Part shown: positions 7,057 to 19,200 of the stretch, piece by piece | How the letters are laid out: each line of letters opens with the position of its first letter | Position numbering within the stretch: the first letter of the stretch is position 1 | Assembly (NCBI RefSeq): GCF_002117935.1 | Contig: NZ_BDJE01000008.1 | Span: 89,833 to 153,832 of the forward strand | Origin: Nocardioides sp. PD653-B2 | Lineage (GTDB): Bacteria; Actinomycetota; Actinomycetes; Propionibacteriales; Nocardioidaceae | Length of the DNA stretch: 64,000 bases | Direction: 5' to 3' | Translations under genes and position numbers: made by a program | Notes under the pieces: model-generated | What the model was told of the DNA's origin: nothing | Databases searched by the model: none | What the model saw: only the letters and a program-made list of their open reading frames with translations

Positions 7057-8073
7057 ATGCGCGCCACCACCCTCCACGCCACCCGGGACATCCGGGTATC
7101 CGATGTCCCCGACCCGACGATCACCGCACCGACCGACGCGATCGTCAAGGTCGTCGCCGGCTGCGTCTGCGGCTCCGACCTCTGGCCCTACCGCGGCGAG
7201 AACGAGATCACGCCGGGGCAGACGATCGGCCACGAGTGCGTCGGCATCGTCGAGGAGGTGGGCTCCGACGTCCGGTCGTTCCGGCCCGGGGACTTCGTCG
7301 TCGTGCCGTTCTGCCACTGCGACAACACCTGCCCGCACTGCCTGTTCGGCGCCCAGTCGGTCTGCGAGAACCTCGGCTTCACCGAGAGCGGCCAGGCCGA
7401 GTACTCGCTGGTCCACCAGGCCGACGGCAGCCTCGTGAAGACCGACGGCATGCCCGACGCGTCGCTGATCCCGTCGCTGCTCACCCTCACCGACGTGTTC
7501 CCGACCGGGTGGCACGCCGCGGTGTCGGCCGGTGTCCGCAAGGGCGGTTCCGCGGTCGTCATCGGCGACGGCGCGGTCGGCCTCTGCGGCGTCCTGGCCG
7601 CCCACGTGATGGGCGCCGAGACCATCGTCGCGATGTCGCGCCACGAGTCCCGCCAGCAGGTGGCCCGTGCGTTCGGCGCCACCCACGTCGTCGCCGAGCG
7701 CGACCGGGAGGGCGCCGCCGCCATCGAGGAGATCACCGGCGGCGTGGGGGCCGACGCCGTGCTCGAGTGCGTCGGCACCGACCAGGCGATGAAGACGGCG
7801 TTCGCGATCGCGCGTCCGGGCTCGATGGTCGGCTTCGTCGGCGTGCCCCACGGGGTGGAGCTGCCGGTGCGCCGGATGTTCCAGCACAACGTCGGCCTGG
7901 CCGGCGGGATGGCGCCGGTGCGCCGCTACCTGCCCGAGCTGCTCGAGCTGGTGCTGTCGGGCGCGGTCGACCCCGGCCTGGTCTTCGACAGCACGCTGCC
8001 GCTCGACCAGGTCGCCGACGGCTACCGGGCGATGGACGAGCGGCGCGCGATCAAGGTGCTGATCGAGCCCTAG
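7057..8073 (+). CDS. Zinc-dependent alcohol dehydrogenase (MDR family)
   Basis: A 338-residue NAD(P)-dependent medium-chain dehydrogenase. Catalytic zinc ligands are visible in VCGSDLW (Cys) and GHECVG (His-Glu). The structural zinc lobe has four cysteines in CHCDNTCPHCLFGAQSVC. The Rossmann motif is GDGAVGL. The overall pattern is that of threonine/sorbitol dehydrogenase-like enzymes acting on secondary alcohols; the substrate is unknown. The ATG at 7057 was chosen over an upstream in-frame ATG (7006) because family homology starts here. CAGGAT ends 6 nt before it, possibly a leaderless -10 box. The gene is monocistronic. Confidence 0.92.
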   Translation: MRATTLHATRDIRVSDVPDPTITAPTDAIVKVVAGCVCGSDLWPYRGENEITPGQTIGHECVGIVEEVGSDVRSFRPGDFVVVPFCHCDNTCPHCLFGAQSVCENLGFTESGQAEYSLVHQADGSLVKTDGMPDASLIPSLLTLTDVFPTGWHAAVSAGVRKGGSAVVIGDGAVGLCGVLAAHVMGAETIVAMSRHESRQQVARAFGATHVVAERDREGAAAIEEITGGVGADAVLECVGTDQAMKTAFAIARPGSMVGFVGVPHGVELPVRRMFQHNVGLAGGMAPVRRYLPELLELVLSGAVDPGLVFDSTLPLDQVADGYRAMDERRAIKVLIEP

Positions 8074-8095
8074 CCGCGGCCGCGGCCGCTCGAGG

Positions 8096-8506
8096 CTAGT
8101 CGCGCAGCGCGCTGGCCTGGAACGCCGCGCTCACCAGCATCACGATGCCGGCGGCGAGCTCGGCCACGAAGACCTTGGTCGAGTTGTCGAGGAAGACCGC
8201 GAACAGCACCGCGGCCACCCCGCACAGCCCGATCAGCCCGAGTGCCGGGGCGGCCGGCAGGCTGGAACGCAGCCACATGGCGGCGATGATCACCAGCGTG
8301 CCGATGATCCCGTCGCGGTAGCCGGCCCACATGCCGTCGTAGTCGATGGGGTAGAGCACCCAGGTCGCGAGGACCAGGCCGATCCCCGCGCTGAGCGCGA
8401 GGATCCAGCCGAACGGCGCGACGACGGGCACGGGGGCCGCGGGCGTGTAACCGGAGGTGGGGGTGGCCGGGACGGAGGCGCTGGGGCGCCGGACGGGAGT
8501 CGCCAT
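8096..8506 (-). CDS. Small integral membrane protein, unknown function
   Basis: The protein has 136 residues: a proline/alanine-rich cytoplasmic N-terminus (about 35 residues), then four hydrophobic segments (from APFGWILALSAGIGLVLATW onward). It ends in a short charged tail (SALRD). No family motif is recognised. The ATG at 8506 is preferred over an upstream in-frame ATG because TACGAT ends 6 nt before it. It is divergent from the PhoD-like gene with only 34 bp between starts, so their two leaderless promoters are nearly back to back and could share control. Confidence 0.75.
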   Translation of the reverse strand: MATPVRRPSASVPATPTSGYTPAAPVPVVAPFGWILALSAGIGLVLATWVLYPIDYDGMWAGYRDGIIGTLVIIAAMWLRSSLPAAPALGLIGLCGVAAVLFAVFLDNSTKVFVAELAAGIVMLVSAAFQASALRD

Positions 8507-8512
8507 GGTCAG

Positions 8513-8518
8513 ATCGTA
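8513..8518 (-). promoter_or_regulatory. -10 box (TACGAT) of the small membrane protein gene
   Basis: TACGAT on the minus strand ends 6 nt before the ATG at 8506, fitting a leaderless start. It lies 10 bp from the opposing -10 box of the PhoD-like gene. Confidence 0.5.
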
Positions 8519-8527
8519 GATCCCACG

Positions 8528-8533
8528 TAGGTT
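8528..8533 (+). promoter_or_regulatory. -10 box (TAGGTT) of the PhoD-like gene
   Basis: TAGGTT ends 7 nt before the ATG at 8541, with no ribosome binding site between them. Confidence 0.5.
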
Positions 8534-8540
8534 CGACTCC

Positions 8541-10223
8541 ATGACCGACCTCGTTCTCGGCCCCCTGCTGCGTCACGTCGACCACACCTCGGCCACGATC
8601 TGGGTGGAGACGGCGACCGCCGCCGTCGTCACCGTCACGGCGGGGGAGCACCGCGCCTCGGCCCGGACCTTCGGCGCGCACGGCCACCACTACGCCCTGG
8701 TCGAGCTGGACGGCCTCGAGCCGGGGACCAGGACGCCGTACGTCGTGGACGTCGACGGCGAACGGGTGTGGCCGTCGTCGGCTCCGGAGCTCTCCGACTT
8801 CCCCGAGCCGGTCATCCCGACGCTCCGGGAGGGCAAGCCGCTGCGGATGGCGTTCGGGTCGTGCCGCGTGAGCGTGCCGCACGACGAGCGGGGCAACGCC
8901 GAGTTCGGCGTCGACGCGCTGCGCGCCTACGCGCTCTTCATGGCCGGGCTGACCGAGGGCAGCTCCACCGACGAGGAGCGCTGGCCCGACCTGGTGCTCT
9001 TCCTCGGCGACCAGGTGTACGCCGACGAGACCAGCGAGGCGATGCGCGAGTTCATCGAGCAGCGCCGCGACCCCGAGCAGGCACCGTGGTACGAGCTCCA
9101 GGACTTCGAGGAGTACGCGCACCTCTACGCGCTCGCGTGGCAGGACCCGGCGAACCGGTGGCTGCTCTCGACCCTCCCGAGCGCGATGATCTTCGACGAC
9201 CACGACATCCGCGACGACTGGAACACCAGCTGGACCTGGCGCCAGGAGATGGAGGCCACCGACTGGTGGCACGACCGGGTCGTCGGCGGGCTGGCGTCGT
9301 ACTGGGTCTACCAGCACCTCGGCAACCTCGGCCACGACGACCGCGCCGCCGACGAGCTGTGGCGGCGGATCACGTCGTACGACGGGGACGGTGAGCTCGA
9401 CGTGACCGCCGCGCTGGACGCGCTCGCCGACCGTGCCGACCAGCACCCCGAGACCTACCGGTGGAGCTACGCGCGCGACTTCGACACCCAGGCGCGGCTG
9501 GTGGTCGTGGACTCGCGCGCGGCCCGGGTGCTGGAGCCGGAGCACCGCTCGATGCTCGACGACGGCGAGCTGATGTGGCTCGACGCCCAGCTGCAGGGCG
9601 ACGTCGACCACCTGCTGATCGGCACCTCGCTGCCGTTCCTGCTCGCGCCCGGGCTCCACCACATCGAGTCGTTCAGCGAGTCGATCGCCCAGGGCGCCTG
9701 GGCGAAGCCCGGGATGTGGCTGGGGGAGAAGGCGCGCACCGCCGCCGACCTGGAGCACTGGGCGGCGTTCCAGCAGGGCTTCCGCGACGTGGCCGAGATC
9801 GTCCTCGAGGTGGCGGCCGGCAAGCGGGGCCGGGCACCACGGACGATCACGTTCCTGTCCGGCGACGTGCACCACAGCTACGTGGCCGAGGCGTGGCCGC
9901 GCGACGGCGTGGTCGCGAGCCGGATCCTCCAGGCGGTGTGCTCGCCGATCCGCAACCCGCTGCCGCCGTACATGAAGCGCTTCATGACGGCCGCATCCCG
10001 GCGCGTGTCCGGGATGGGCGGCCGGCTGATGTCGCTCTCGGGCCGGGTCCCGCTGGAGCCGATCCGGTGGGCCGTGACCCAGGGACCCTGGTTCGACAAC
10101 AACCTCGCCGTGCTGGAGTTCTGCCCGGAGGGCCTGCGGATGTGGTGGTCGGCCGGTGAGGTCACCGGACGCGCGGACCTGCCGGCCCTCAGGCGGGTCG
10201 CGGCCGTCGACCCGATCGGCTGA
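8541..10223 (+). CDS. PhoD-like alkaline phosphatase / metallophosphatase
   Basis: A 560-residue protein. The N-terminal ~90 residues form a fibronectin-like PhoD N-domain (TSATIWVET...YALVELDGLEPGT). The metallophosphatase core follows: AFGSCR, LFLGDQVYADE, IFDDHDIRDDW and FLSGDVHHSYVAE, which supply the metal ligands. These match the PhoD/PhoD-like family that cleaves phosphodiesters and monoesters. Unlike classical PhoD there is no Tat or Sec signal peptide, so this copy is probably cytoplasmic. It looks monocistronic and leaderless. No Pho-box was recognised upstream. Confidence 0.9.
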   Translation: MTDLVLGPLLRHVDHTSATIWVETATAAVVTVTAGEHRASARTFGAHGHHYALVELDGLEPGTRTPYVVDVDGERVWPSSAPELSDFPEPVIPTLREGKPLRMAFGSCRVSVPHDERGNAEFGVDALRAYALFMAGLTEGSSTDEERWPDLVLFLGDQVYADETSEAMREFIEQRRDPEQAPWYELQDFEEYAHLYALAWQDPANRWLLSTLPSAMIFDDHDIRDDWNTSWTWRQEMEATDWWHDRVVGGLASYWVYQHLGNLGHDDRAADELWRRITSYDGDGELDVTAALDALADRADQHPETYRWSYARDFDTQARLVVVDSRAARVLEPEHRSMLDDGELMWLDAQLQGDVDHLLIGTSLPFLLAPGLHHIESFSESIAQGAWAKPGMWLGEKARTAADLEHWAAFQQGFRDVAEIVLEVAAGKRGRAPRTITFLSGDVHHSYVAEAWPRDGVVASRILQAVCSPIRNPLPPYMKRFMTAASRRVSGMGGRLMSLSGRVPLEPIRWAVTQGPWFDNNLAVLEFCPEGLRMWWSAGEVTGRADLPALRRVAAVDPIG

Positions 10224-10392
10224 GCGCGCCGCTCGGTCGGAGGCGGTGGGGGCAGGTCGACGGTCGCCAGGAACGGCCCGTGCTCAAGCGGGGTGGCGAC
10301 CGCCGACCCGAGTCGCCTGAGACGCCGAGACGACGCTCAGCCGACGCTCCGGAGGGGGGTCGGGTGTGCAGCGGTGGTGCGTGTGGTGTGAC
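10224..10392. other. Intergenic stretch, no gene seen
   Basis: This GC-rich segment separates the PhoD-like gene from the convergent zinc-ribbon gene. Open frames across it lack ribosome binding sites and family similarity. I see no clear terminator. Confidence 0.5.
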
Positions 10393-10551
10393 TCAGACGG
10401 TCACGAGGTCTGCGGACCTGCCGGGCACGCGCGCCGGCACACAGTCGCAGGAGTCTCCACACGCAAGGTAGGTGTGGAGGGCGTGCCCGCACTGTGGGCA
10501 CGGCATGTCATGCGACAAGTGCACCGCGTTGGTCTGGACGGTGTCCCACAT
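10393..10551 (-). CDS. Tiny cysteine-rich (zinc-ribbon) protein
   Basis: The protein has 52 residues beginning MWDTVQTNAVHLSHDMPCPQ. It contains a CPQCGH pair followed by a cysteine/aspartate cluster (ACGDSCDC), suggesting one bound metal ion. The start is fixed by a strong Shine-Dalgarno (GGAGGTAG) 5 nt before the ATG. Similar ~50-residue proteins occur in related actinobacteria as I recall, with no known role. A ~275-bp non-coding stretch lies upstream. Confidence 0.75.
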   Translation of the reverse strand: MWDTVQTNAVHLSHDMPCPQCGHALHTYLACGDSCDCVPARVPGRSADLVTV

Positions 10552-10826
10552 AGCTCTACCTCCTCCCGCGCTTCGGATGATGCCCCCCAAGGACGACCCG
10601 CACCCGCGAGGCCCTCAGCCCGGTGGACAACACCCCAGCTCGGAGGAGACCGGTCGCGGCCGGCGGATACATCGTCTCGAAGGTAAAGAGGTGGACGGGC
10701 GCGGGTGTGCGGAACGCCCGACAATGCCCCGTACGGGTCACTGCGACGTAGTCCGAACGGGCCAGGGGTCGACGCCGCCGGGCGCGTTCTCCTGACGAGC
10801 AGGGGAGTCGCTGACATGCTGTCGCG
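10552..10826. other. Non-coding region upstream of two divergent small genes
   Basis: About 275 bp separate the tiny zinc-ribbon gene (minus) from the lipoprotein gene (plus). It should hold both promoters. CATGCT at 10815-10820 ends 6 nt before the lipoprotein GTG and could be its -10 box. No other structure is convincing. Confidence 0.4.
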
Positions 10827-11189
10827 GTGACGATCCGGTGGCTCCTGACGGGCCTGCTCGCCGTGACGCTGGGCCTCACCGCCTGCTCGGGCGACGACGA
10901 CTGCGGGGGTCAGAGCTACCACCCCGACCTGGACGGCCGGGGTGAAGGGTCGCCGATCGCGGCGCTCGAGACCTGGCTCCAGCGACACGAGGGGCTGTCG
11001 GAACCCCCGGACGAGGATTGGACCCAGGTCGACTCCGGAGACCCGGAGCCCGACCAGGTGGTCATCGAGAACGACGCCGGGGACGGCTGGTGGGTCTCGG
11101 TGAGCAGGACGTCCCAGGGCGGCTGGGTCGTCACGGAGGCCACCGACGACGCCACCGCCTGTGGCGACGAGCTCTCCGGCCTCGAGTGA
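10827..11189 (+). CDS. Small secreted lipoprotein, unknown function
   Basis: A 120-residue protein with a lipoprotein signal peptide: a basic start, a hydrophobic stretch, and the lipobox LTAC with the acylated Cys near residue 20. The mature part is acidic (SGDDDCGG...) and contains three further cysteines and a WWVSVSRTSQGGWVV segment. No family is recognised. The GTG start at 10827 is the only one that includes the complete signal peptide. Confidence 0.8.
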   Translation: MTIRWLLTGLLAVTLGLTACSGDDDCGGQSYHPDLDGRGEGSPIAALETWLQRHEGLSEPPDEDWTQVDSGDPEPDQVVIENDAGDGWWVSVSRTSQGGWVVTEATDDATACGDELSGLE

Positions 11190-11208
11190 CTGTGGCACGC
11201 TTTCTCGG

Positions 11209-11670
11209 GTGACCGGTCCCGTCTCGGAGCAGCGCCTGCGCGACCTCGCCGTGCTGCGCCGGGTGCGCGACCGGATCGACCGGGAGTACGCCCAGCCGCT
11301 GGACGTCGAGGCGCTGGCGAGGGGCGTGCACATCTCGGCCGGACACCTCAGCCGCCAGTTCCGGGCGGCGTACGGCGAGTCGCCGTACTCCTACCTGATG
11401 ACGCGGCGCATCGAGCGCGCGATGGCGCTGCTGCGTCGGGGCGACCTCAGCGTCACCGAGGTGTGCTTCGCCGTCGGCTGCCAGTCGCTGGGCACCTTCA
11501 GCACCCGCTTCACGGAGCTGGTCGGCATGCCGCCCAGCACCTACCGGCGCGACGCCGTGCACGGCTCGGCGACCCTGCCGCAGTGCGTCGTCAAGCAGGT
11601 CACGCGACCGGTCCGGGCCAGATCGATCAGGAATGGAGAAGCACCGGCGGCGGACCGGCTACTAGCGTGA
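11209..11670 (+). CDS. AraC-type transcription regulator (DNA-binding domain only)
   Basis: The protein has 153 residues. The two helix-turn-helix units of AraC/XylS are visible: LDVEALARGVHISAGHLSRQFR and the second copy around VTEVCFAVGCQSLGTFSTRF, followed by the signature VGMPPSTYRR. There is no N-terminal effector domain, so it is a minimal regulator. The GTG start at 11209 is 19 bp after the lipoprotein stop. The stop falls 5 bp before the VOC gene, so it probably controls that gene and the UvrA-like gene that follows. Confidence 0.9.
   Translation: MTGPVSEQRLRDLAVLRRVRDRIDREYAQPLDVEALARGVHISAGHLSRQFRAAYGESPYSYLMTRRIERAMALLRRGDLSVTEVCFAVGCQSLGTFSTRFTELVGMPPSTYRRDAVHGSATLPQCVVKQVTRPVRARSIRNGEAPAADRLLA
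11663..11668 (+). promoter_or_regulatory. -10 box (TAGCGT) of the VOC gene, inside the araC 3' end
   Basis: TAGCGT ends 7 nt before the VOC ATG at 11676 and overlaps the last codons of the AraC gene. It would allow a separate leaderless transcript for VOC-UvrA2. Confidence 0.5.
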
Positions 11671-11675
11671 GCGGC

Positions 11676-12086
11676 ATGGACATCACCATCCACACCACGG
11701 CTCTTCCGCACGCCGATCCGGAGGCCTCGCTGGCCTTCTACCGCGACGCCCTGGGCTTCGAGGTCCGCACCGACGTCGGCAGCGGCACGATGCGCTGGAT
11801 CACGGTCGGCCCGGCCGGCCAGCCCGAGACGTGCATCCTCCTCGGCCCGCCCGCCGCCGACCCGGGGATCACCGAGGACGAGCGCACCACCATCGCCGAG
11901 ATGATGGCCAAGGGCACCTACGGCTGGATCATGCTCGCCACCGCGGACCTCGACGGCGTGTTCGACAAGGTCCAGGCCACCGACGCCGAGGTCGTGCAGG
12001 AGCCGACCGAGCAGCCGTACGGCATCCGCGACTGCGCCTTCCGTGACCCCGCGGGCAACATGGTGCGCATCCAGGAGGTGCGCTGA
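11676..12086 (+). CDS. VOC family protein (glyoxalase/bleomycin-resistance fold)
   Basis: A 136-residue protein with paired beta-alpha-beta-beta-beta units of the vicinal oxygen chelate fold: ADPEASLAFYRDALGFEV near the start and YGIRDCAFRDPAGNMVRIQE at the end. Members bind metal ions or sequester drugs; the substrate is unknown. Gene order AraC-VOC is common in actinobacteria, usually as regulator and target. It is followed one base later by a 23-codon micro-ORF, then by the UvrA2 gene. Confidence 0.88.
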   Translation: MDITIHTTALPHADPEASLAFYRDALGFEVRTDVGSGTMRWITVGPAGQPETCILLGPPAADPGITEDERTTIAEMMAKGTYGWIMLATADLDGVFDKVQATDAEVVQEPTEQPYGIRDCAFRDPAGNMVRIQEVR

Positions 12087-12087
12087 G

Positions 12088-12155
12088 ATGAGGACGCCGA
12101 CCCGGCGCCCGGCCACCACGACGGCGTTCGCGGACCTGCCCGCCGACCCCGCCCG

Positions 12156-12159
<4 letters not shown>
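12088..12159 (+). CDS. Possible 23-codon coupling micro-ORF between VOC and UvrA2 genes
   Basis: An ATG follows the VOC stop by one base (TGAG-ATG). Its 23-codon frame ends in a TGA that overlaps the UvrA2 start (ATGA). The peptide is Arg/Thr/Pro/Ala-rich with no recognisable motif. A GGAGG lies just upstream within the VOC 3' end. The frame fills the gap precisely, so it may serve translational coupling; it may also be chance. Confidence 0.35.
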
Positions 12160-14516
<2,357 letters not shown>

Positions 14517-14538
14517 GCGTGAATATTGTGCCGATAAC

Positions 14539-14551
14539 TGACATTATGTCA
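14539..14551. promoter_or_regulatory. Palindrome TGACATTATGTCA in an AT-rich convergent spacer
   Basis: A perfect 13-bp palindrome (TGACAT-T-ATGTCA) lies in the 75-bp spacer between the convergent UvrA2 and beta-propeller genes. The spacer is strikingly AT-rich against the surrounding DNA. On the minus strand it includes TTGACA, a consensus -35 hexamer. It resembles a dimeric-regulator operator rather than a terminator. Confidence 0.4.
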
Positions 14552-14591
14552 ACTGTTGGACATCTGGCGCTCCCCGCTTCTCCGAAGAACG

Positions 14592-16098
14592 TCAGTCGCC
14601 CGTCCTCAGCAGCGCCGCGAGGACGCGGTCGTCGGGCGAGCCGTACCGGTTGACCTGGAGCACATCGCCGTCGTCGAGGTACGTCTCGGCGAAGTCCATG
14701 GCGTACCGATAGGCGCCCGTGGCCGGCAGCGTCCAGTGTCGGCGCGGCTGACCGGTCTCGTAGTCGATCTCCCAGATCCGGTTGTCGTAGTCGACCGAGG
14801 TGCGGACGTAGACGCTGCTGCGGTCCGGCGTGATCGACACGACGTCCATGCTCGGCGCGGCCACCGCCCGGAGCGCCTTCGGCACCTGCCACCGCCAGAT
14901 CGCCGCACCCGTCGCCAGGTCGTAGCGCACCAGGGAGGTGAAACCGACGTGGTCGGACAGCTCGAACGGAGAGAAGACGTCGCCCTCCCCTGCGACCAGC
15001 ACCTGCGTGGGCCCGTAGTACTCCGCGAAACCGGGCATCCCCGGCCCGCCGGGCCGCATGCTGTCGGCGCGGACCAGCACCCCCGGGTTCTGCAGGTCAC
15101 CGGTCTCGGCGTCGACTCCGCGGAGGCGGAAGAGCTTCGGGCCGCCCCGCACCGCCATGTCCTGCACGGTGCCGGGGAGCTCGTCACTGAGGTAGAGGTA
15201 GTGGCCTCGGTGCCCGGGTGAGTTCGCCTCGTCCGTCAGCGAGCGCAGGGGGCGGTGCCACACCTCCTCGACCTGGCTGTCGTCGACGACCCGGAAGCCG
15301 AGAAGGCCACCGTTGCGGTCGTCCGGGCCACCGCGGGAGCTCCCGTCGCTGTGCTCGCGGTAGCGCACCATGAAGACGTCCGTGCCGGGGATCAGCTGGA
15401 GGGCGCTGACCGAGTAGTCACGCCGGCCCGGCAGCAAGGCGGGCAGCTCGCCCACGCTGCTCGAGCTCCCGTCGTCCTCGAGCACCTGTAGCTGCCCGCC
15501 GGAGTCGAGCCAGTAGACGCGCTCCCCCAGCCTCCACAGCGACGAGTTGCTCGCGAGCCCGAAGCCTGCCGACCCCTCCGGCAGCGAGGCGTACTCATCG
15601 ACCACCTCTCCCGTTTCGAGGTCGTACGCCGTGAAGTTGCCGCACAGCTCGCCGCCGCCGTGGTTGAGCACGACCGTGGTCGCCGTCGGCGACGGGACCA
15701 CCAGGTCGCAGACCGTGTCCCCGCCGGGAAGGGCGGACCGCATCGCGACGTGCCAGACCAGCTCACCGGTGGCGCGATCCAGCTCGTAGAGGTTGGCGTG
15801 CGTGTCTCCGAAGAGGACCACGTCGTCGGTGAACGCCGCCTGCACCTCGGCGGAGACGGACTCGGACCGGTACGTCGGCTGAGCGAGGGTCTTGACCATG
15901 TCCAGCTCGTCCCCGAGCGGCTCGTCGACCCAGTCCTGCCCGGTCAACCAGTCCGGTTCCGGATCCTCGGCCGGCGCAGCGGACGAGGCACCTTCCGACT
16001 CGGGCTCGGGGCTCGGCGTCGCCACCCGAGCAGGCGGACAGGCAGGCCGCGAGCAGCACCGCCGTGGTGGTGGCGATGACCGTCCTACGTGCATCCAT
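14592..16098 (-). CDS. Beta-propeller (PQQ-like) lipoprotein with apparent frameshift
   Basis: The signal peptide lies in one frame (ATG at 16098, MDARRTVIATTTAVLLAACL, then SACSGG with the lipobox LSAC). The mature protein continues in another frame from about 16020 (ATPSPEPESEGASSAAPAED) to the stop at 14592. The shift falls at the run GGGTGGCGACG just after the lipobox Cys: the downstream frame is reached by dropping one base. The mature ~470 residues carry repeated WD/PQQ-like blades (TGELVWHV, TGEVVDEY, TGAAIWRW) typical of secreted propellers. It may be a sequencing error, a true inactivation or a slippage event. Without the shift the protein would have no export signal. Confidence 0.75.
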
Positions 16099-16283
16099 GC
16101 CCCGGGTTCTTCCCCGCGCGGAGCCGGTCGAACCCGAGCAACTCGTCCGCACCTGGGGTCGGCCTTGGTCCAGACCGCCCGGTCGCGCTGGTTTCGCGCC
16201 GTAACCGCTCGGCAACGCTGATCGTTGCGACAGGCACCCACGCAGGTTTCGACGAGGCCCACGAGGCCACCAAGGCGGTCGAC

Positions 16284-19200
16284 ATGTTCAGGTACCAGCG
16301 GCGCGCGGCCCTGGGCGCCGCTCTCGCGCTCGGCACGGCACTCGCACTCCTCCTCCCGGTCCAGGGCGGCCAGGTCGCCTCGGCGGCGGACCCGAACGAG
16401 TCCACCCTGGGCGCTCCCCCGGCCGACTCGACGAAGCCGGTGACCCAGAAGGCCACGTGGACCGGCACCTTCGCCGGCACCGGCGCCCTCGACCCGTCGG
16501 CGTGCGCCGAAGGCGTGACCTGCGACTCCGAGACACTGCACCTGACGATCCCGGCCACCTTCTGGAAGAGCCACAGCGGCTCGCTCTCGGCGCGGATCGA
16601 CTGGACCGACTCCAGCGCCGACCTCGACCTCTACGTGTACGACGCCCAGGGCGCGCTCGTCTCCCAGTCGGCGAGCAGCGGCGGCACCAGCGAGGAGACC
16701 ACGCTCGGGCAGCTCCCGCCCGGCGACTACACCGTCACCGCCGTCAGCTTCGCGGCGCTCCCGGCCACGACGTACTCCGGCACCGTGTCGCTGACCAGCC
16801 AGAAGCTCGTCACGGCGATGACGCTGCCCGAGAACCGCGACACCCTCATGGACGACCTGACGGTGAAGTACCCGCTCCGGGTGGTGTTCGTCGGGCGGAC
16901 GCCGACCAAGGAGCAGGTCGCCGAGCTGAAGAAGTGGCTCCCGAGCCAGTACCAGCCCACGGTCGCCAACGTCGCCGGGGCCCCCAGCCCCGACGGTCTC
17001 CTCAGCACCGCCTCCGGCCTGCTGAACTGGAACCGCGGCGCCTTCGCCGCCGGCCAGGACCCCTACTTCCTCGGCACCCGCTTCCGGTACGACGTGCACG
17101 TCTACGCGGCCACCAAGGCCTACAGCCAGGCGCTGTTCGCGACCGCGAGGAAGCACACGGCCCAGGACCAGACGTTCCACGACCCGACCATGACCGCCCA
17201 GCTCGTGAAGTACGACGAGTCGTTCGGCCAGTACCGCCTCGTCGACAAGTCCGGCATCGACTACCAGGTCGCCGACCCGAGCAAGGTCGACATGGTCGAC
17301 GCCTACGCCGTCGAGGACTGGATGTGGAAGTCCCGGACCGACGAGAAGTGGGCCTGCGCCTTCCGTGACCTCGACACGAAGAAGTGCGCCAGCGCGCGGA
17401 TCCTCCAGGACACGCCGGGCTACCACGACCCCTACTACGACAAGCACGGGCTGGACCTCGACCGGATGCCCCAGGGCGTCAACAAGGGCAGCACCTACCT
17501 CTTCCTCGACACCTTCACCCCGCCCTGGGCGGCCTCCCACTTCCGGCCGACGGCGTACCACACGTGGACCACCGACAAGGTGATCGACGGCCAGATCATC
17601 CAGAAGCCCGTCGCTGAGGGCGGCTCGTGGCGGGTCACCGACCCCGACACCGACGGGTGGTCGGGCGTCGACTTCGCCCGCACCTGGGGCGGCCGCTACC
17701 GCTGGCACTTCTTCGACATCGGTGCGGCGCCCAACAACTACGAGAGCGCCGCTTGGCTGAGCAAGGGTGCCGACGCCATGTCCAGCGACTTCCCGATGGG
17801 CGACCCGCCGGTGTGGCAGTACGAGAACGACCCCCAGTGGCAGCAGGACCCCTGCCCGGCGAGCGCTCCCGACTACCTGGGCGACCCGACGCCGTGCACG
17901 ATGTTCCCCCGCCTCGCGCGCGACGTCTCGTACGGCCTGTTCTTCCGCTCGACCGCCGGCTACCTCTACCGACCGATCCCCCAGGGCGACGTCTACTGGC
18001 TGGCGACCACCAACTTCACCGACTTCTACTCCCGGCCGCAGTGGGTCAACGGCGCCCCGGTCTCCGGCGACTACGGCAGCTGGTGGACCAACCCGAGCAA
18101 GCTCTACAAGATCGACTCGGTGAAGAAGAAGACCCACGACGACACGCTGCGCTGGCTTTCGTCGGCGATGCCCTACGTGCGCTGGGTGGGCCGCAAGGGC
18201 GAGGTCATCCCGCTCTACGACCCCGAGACCGGCAAGAGGACCGGCTCGCTCGACACGTCACCCAAGTACGCCGACCTGCCGGCGCCCGAGTACCACGTCC
18301 GCCAGAGCGGCGCCGACGTCGACCTGGTGCCTGAACCGCTCTACGACGGCGAGCACGTCATCAAGACCAACAGCGACGGCTCGACCATCGACCTGACGGA
18401 GTTCCAGAACCAGATCGAGAAGGCGAAGGCCTCCGGCCTGCTGGGCGCGACGTACGACGACTCGGTGAACACCGACATCATCCGCGACTACATCGACGCC
18501 CACCGCAGGGGTATGGCCGATGTCGTCCCGGGCCTCGGCACCGTGCCCTCACTGAACATGACCTTCGAGAAGGCCTACACGTGGGCGCTCCCGGCGATCG
18601 TCGGCGGCATCGCGCTCGCCGGCGCCGACGGCAACGCGTGGGGCGTGTTCAACAACGTGAACGACCGCTTCAAGTCCTGCGCGGCCAACTACCCCGTCTA
18701 CGACCCGTCGGTGAACCAGGACGGCGACAAGGTCTCGCTCCTCCCCTGCTCGCCGACCCAGGAGACCGGCACCGGCTTCAGCTACACGATCGAGCACGAG
18801 GCCGCCCACAACCTCGGCCTCTCCCACCCGCACGACGGGTCGTACGGCGTGGAGCGCTGCCCCGAGGGCGGGCCGAACGCCGGCGAGTGGAAGTGCTACT
18901 GGGCCGGGCTCGGCTGGGTCATGGACGTCTCGGCCGCGCCGACGACGTACGCGATGGACTACCGCCCCTACGAGGTCGAGGACCAGGACCAGCTCCAGCG
19001 CGGCCACGTGGCGGAGTACCTGCTGGCCGGGCAGGAGGCGCTCAGCCGCCTGCTCGCCTCCGAGAGCGCCGACGGCCGCACCACGCCGGACCGGAAGTTC
19101 CACCGCCGCTACGCGAACTACCAGGAGTTCAAGGCCGTCGCGGTGCGACTCTTCAAGCGCGGCGACTACCTGCACGCCGAGTACGCCGCCCGCAACGCGG

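Noticed and set aside
10280..10471. Short plus-strand frames between PhoD-like and zinc-ribbon genes
   Set aside because: No ribosome site, Arg-rich composition typical of non-coding GC-rich DNA, and overlap with the better-supported minus-strand gene.
16099..18137. Upstream two kilobases of the minus-strand frame that ends at 14592
   Set aside because: It runs antisense to the metalloprotease and has shadow composition; only the part below 16098 belongs to the propeller gene.
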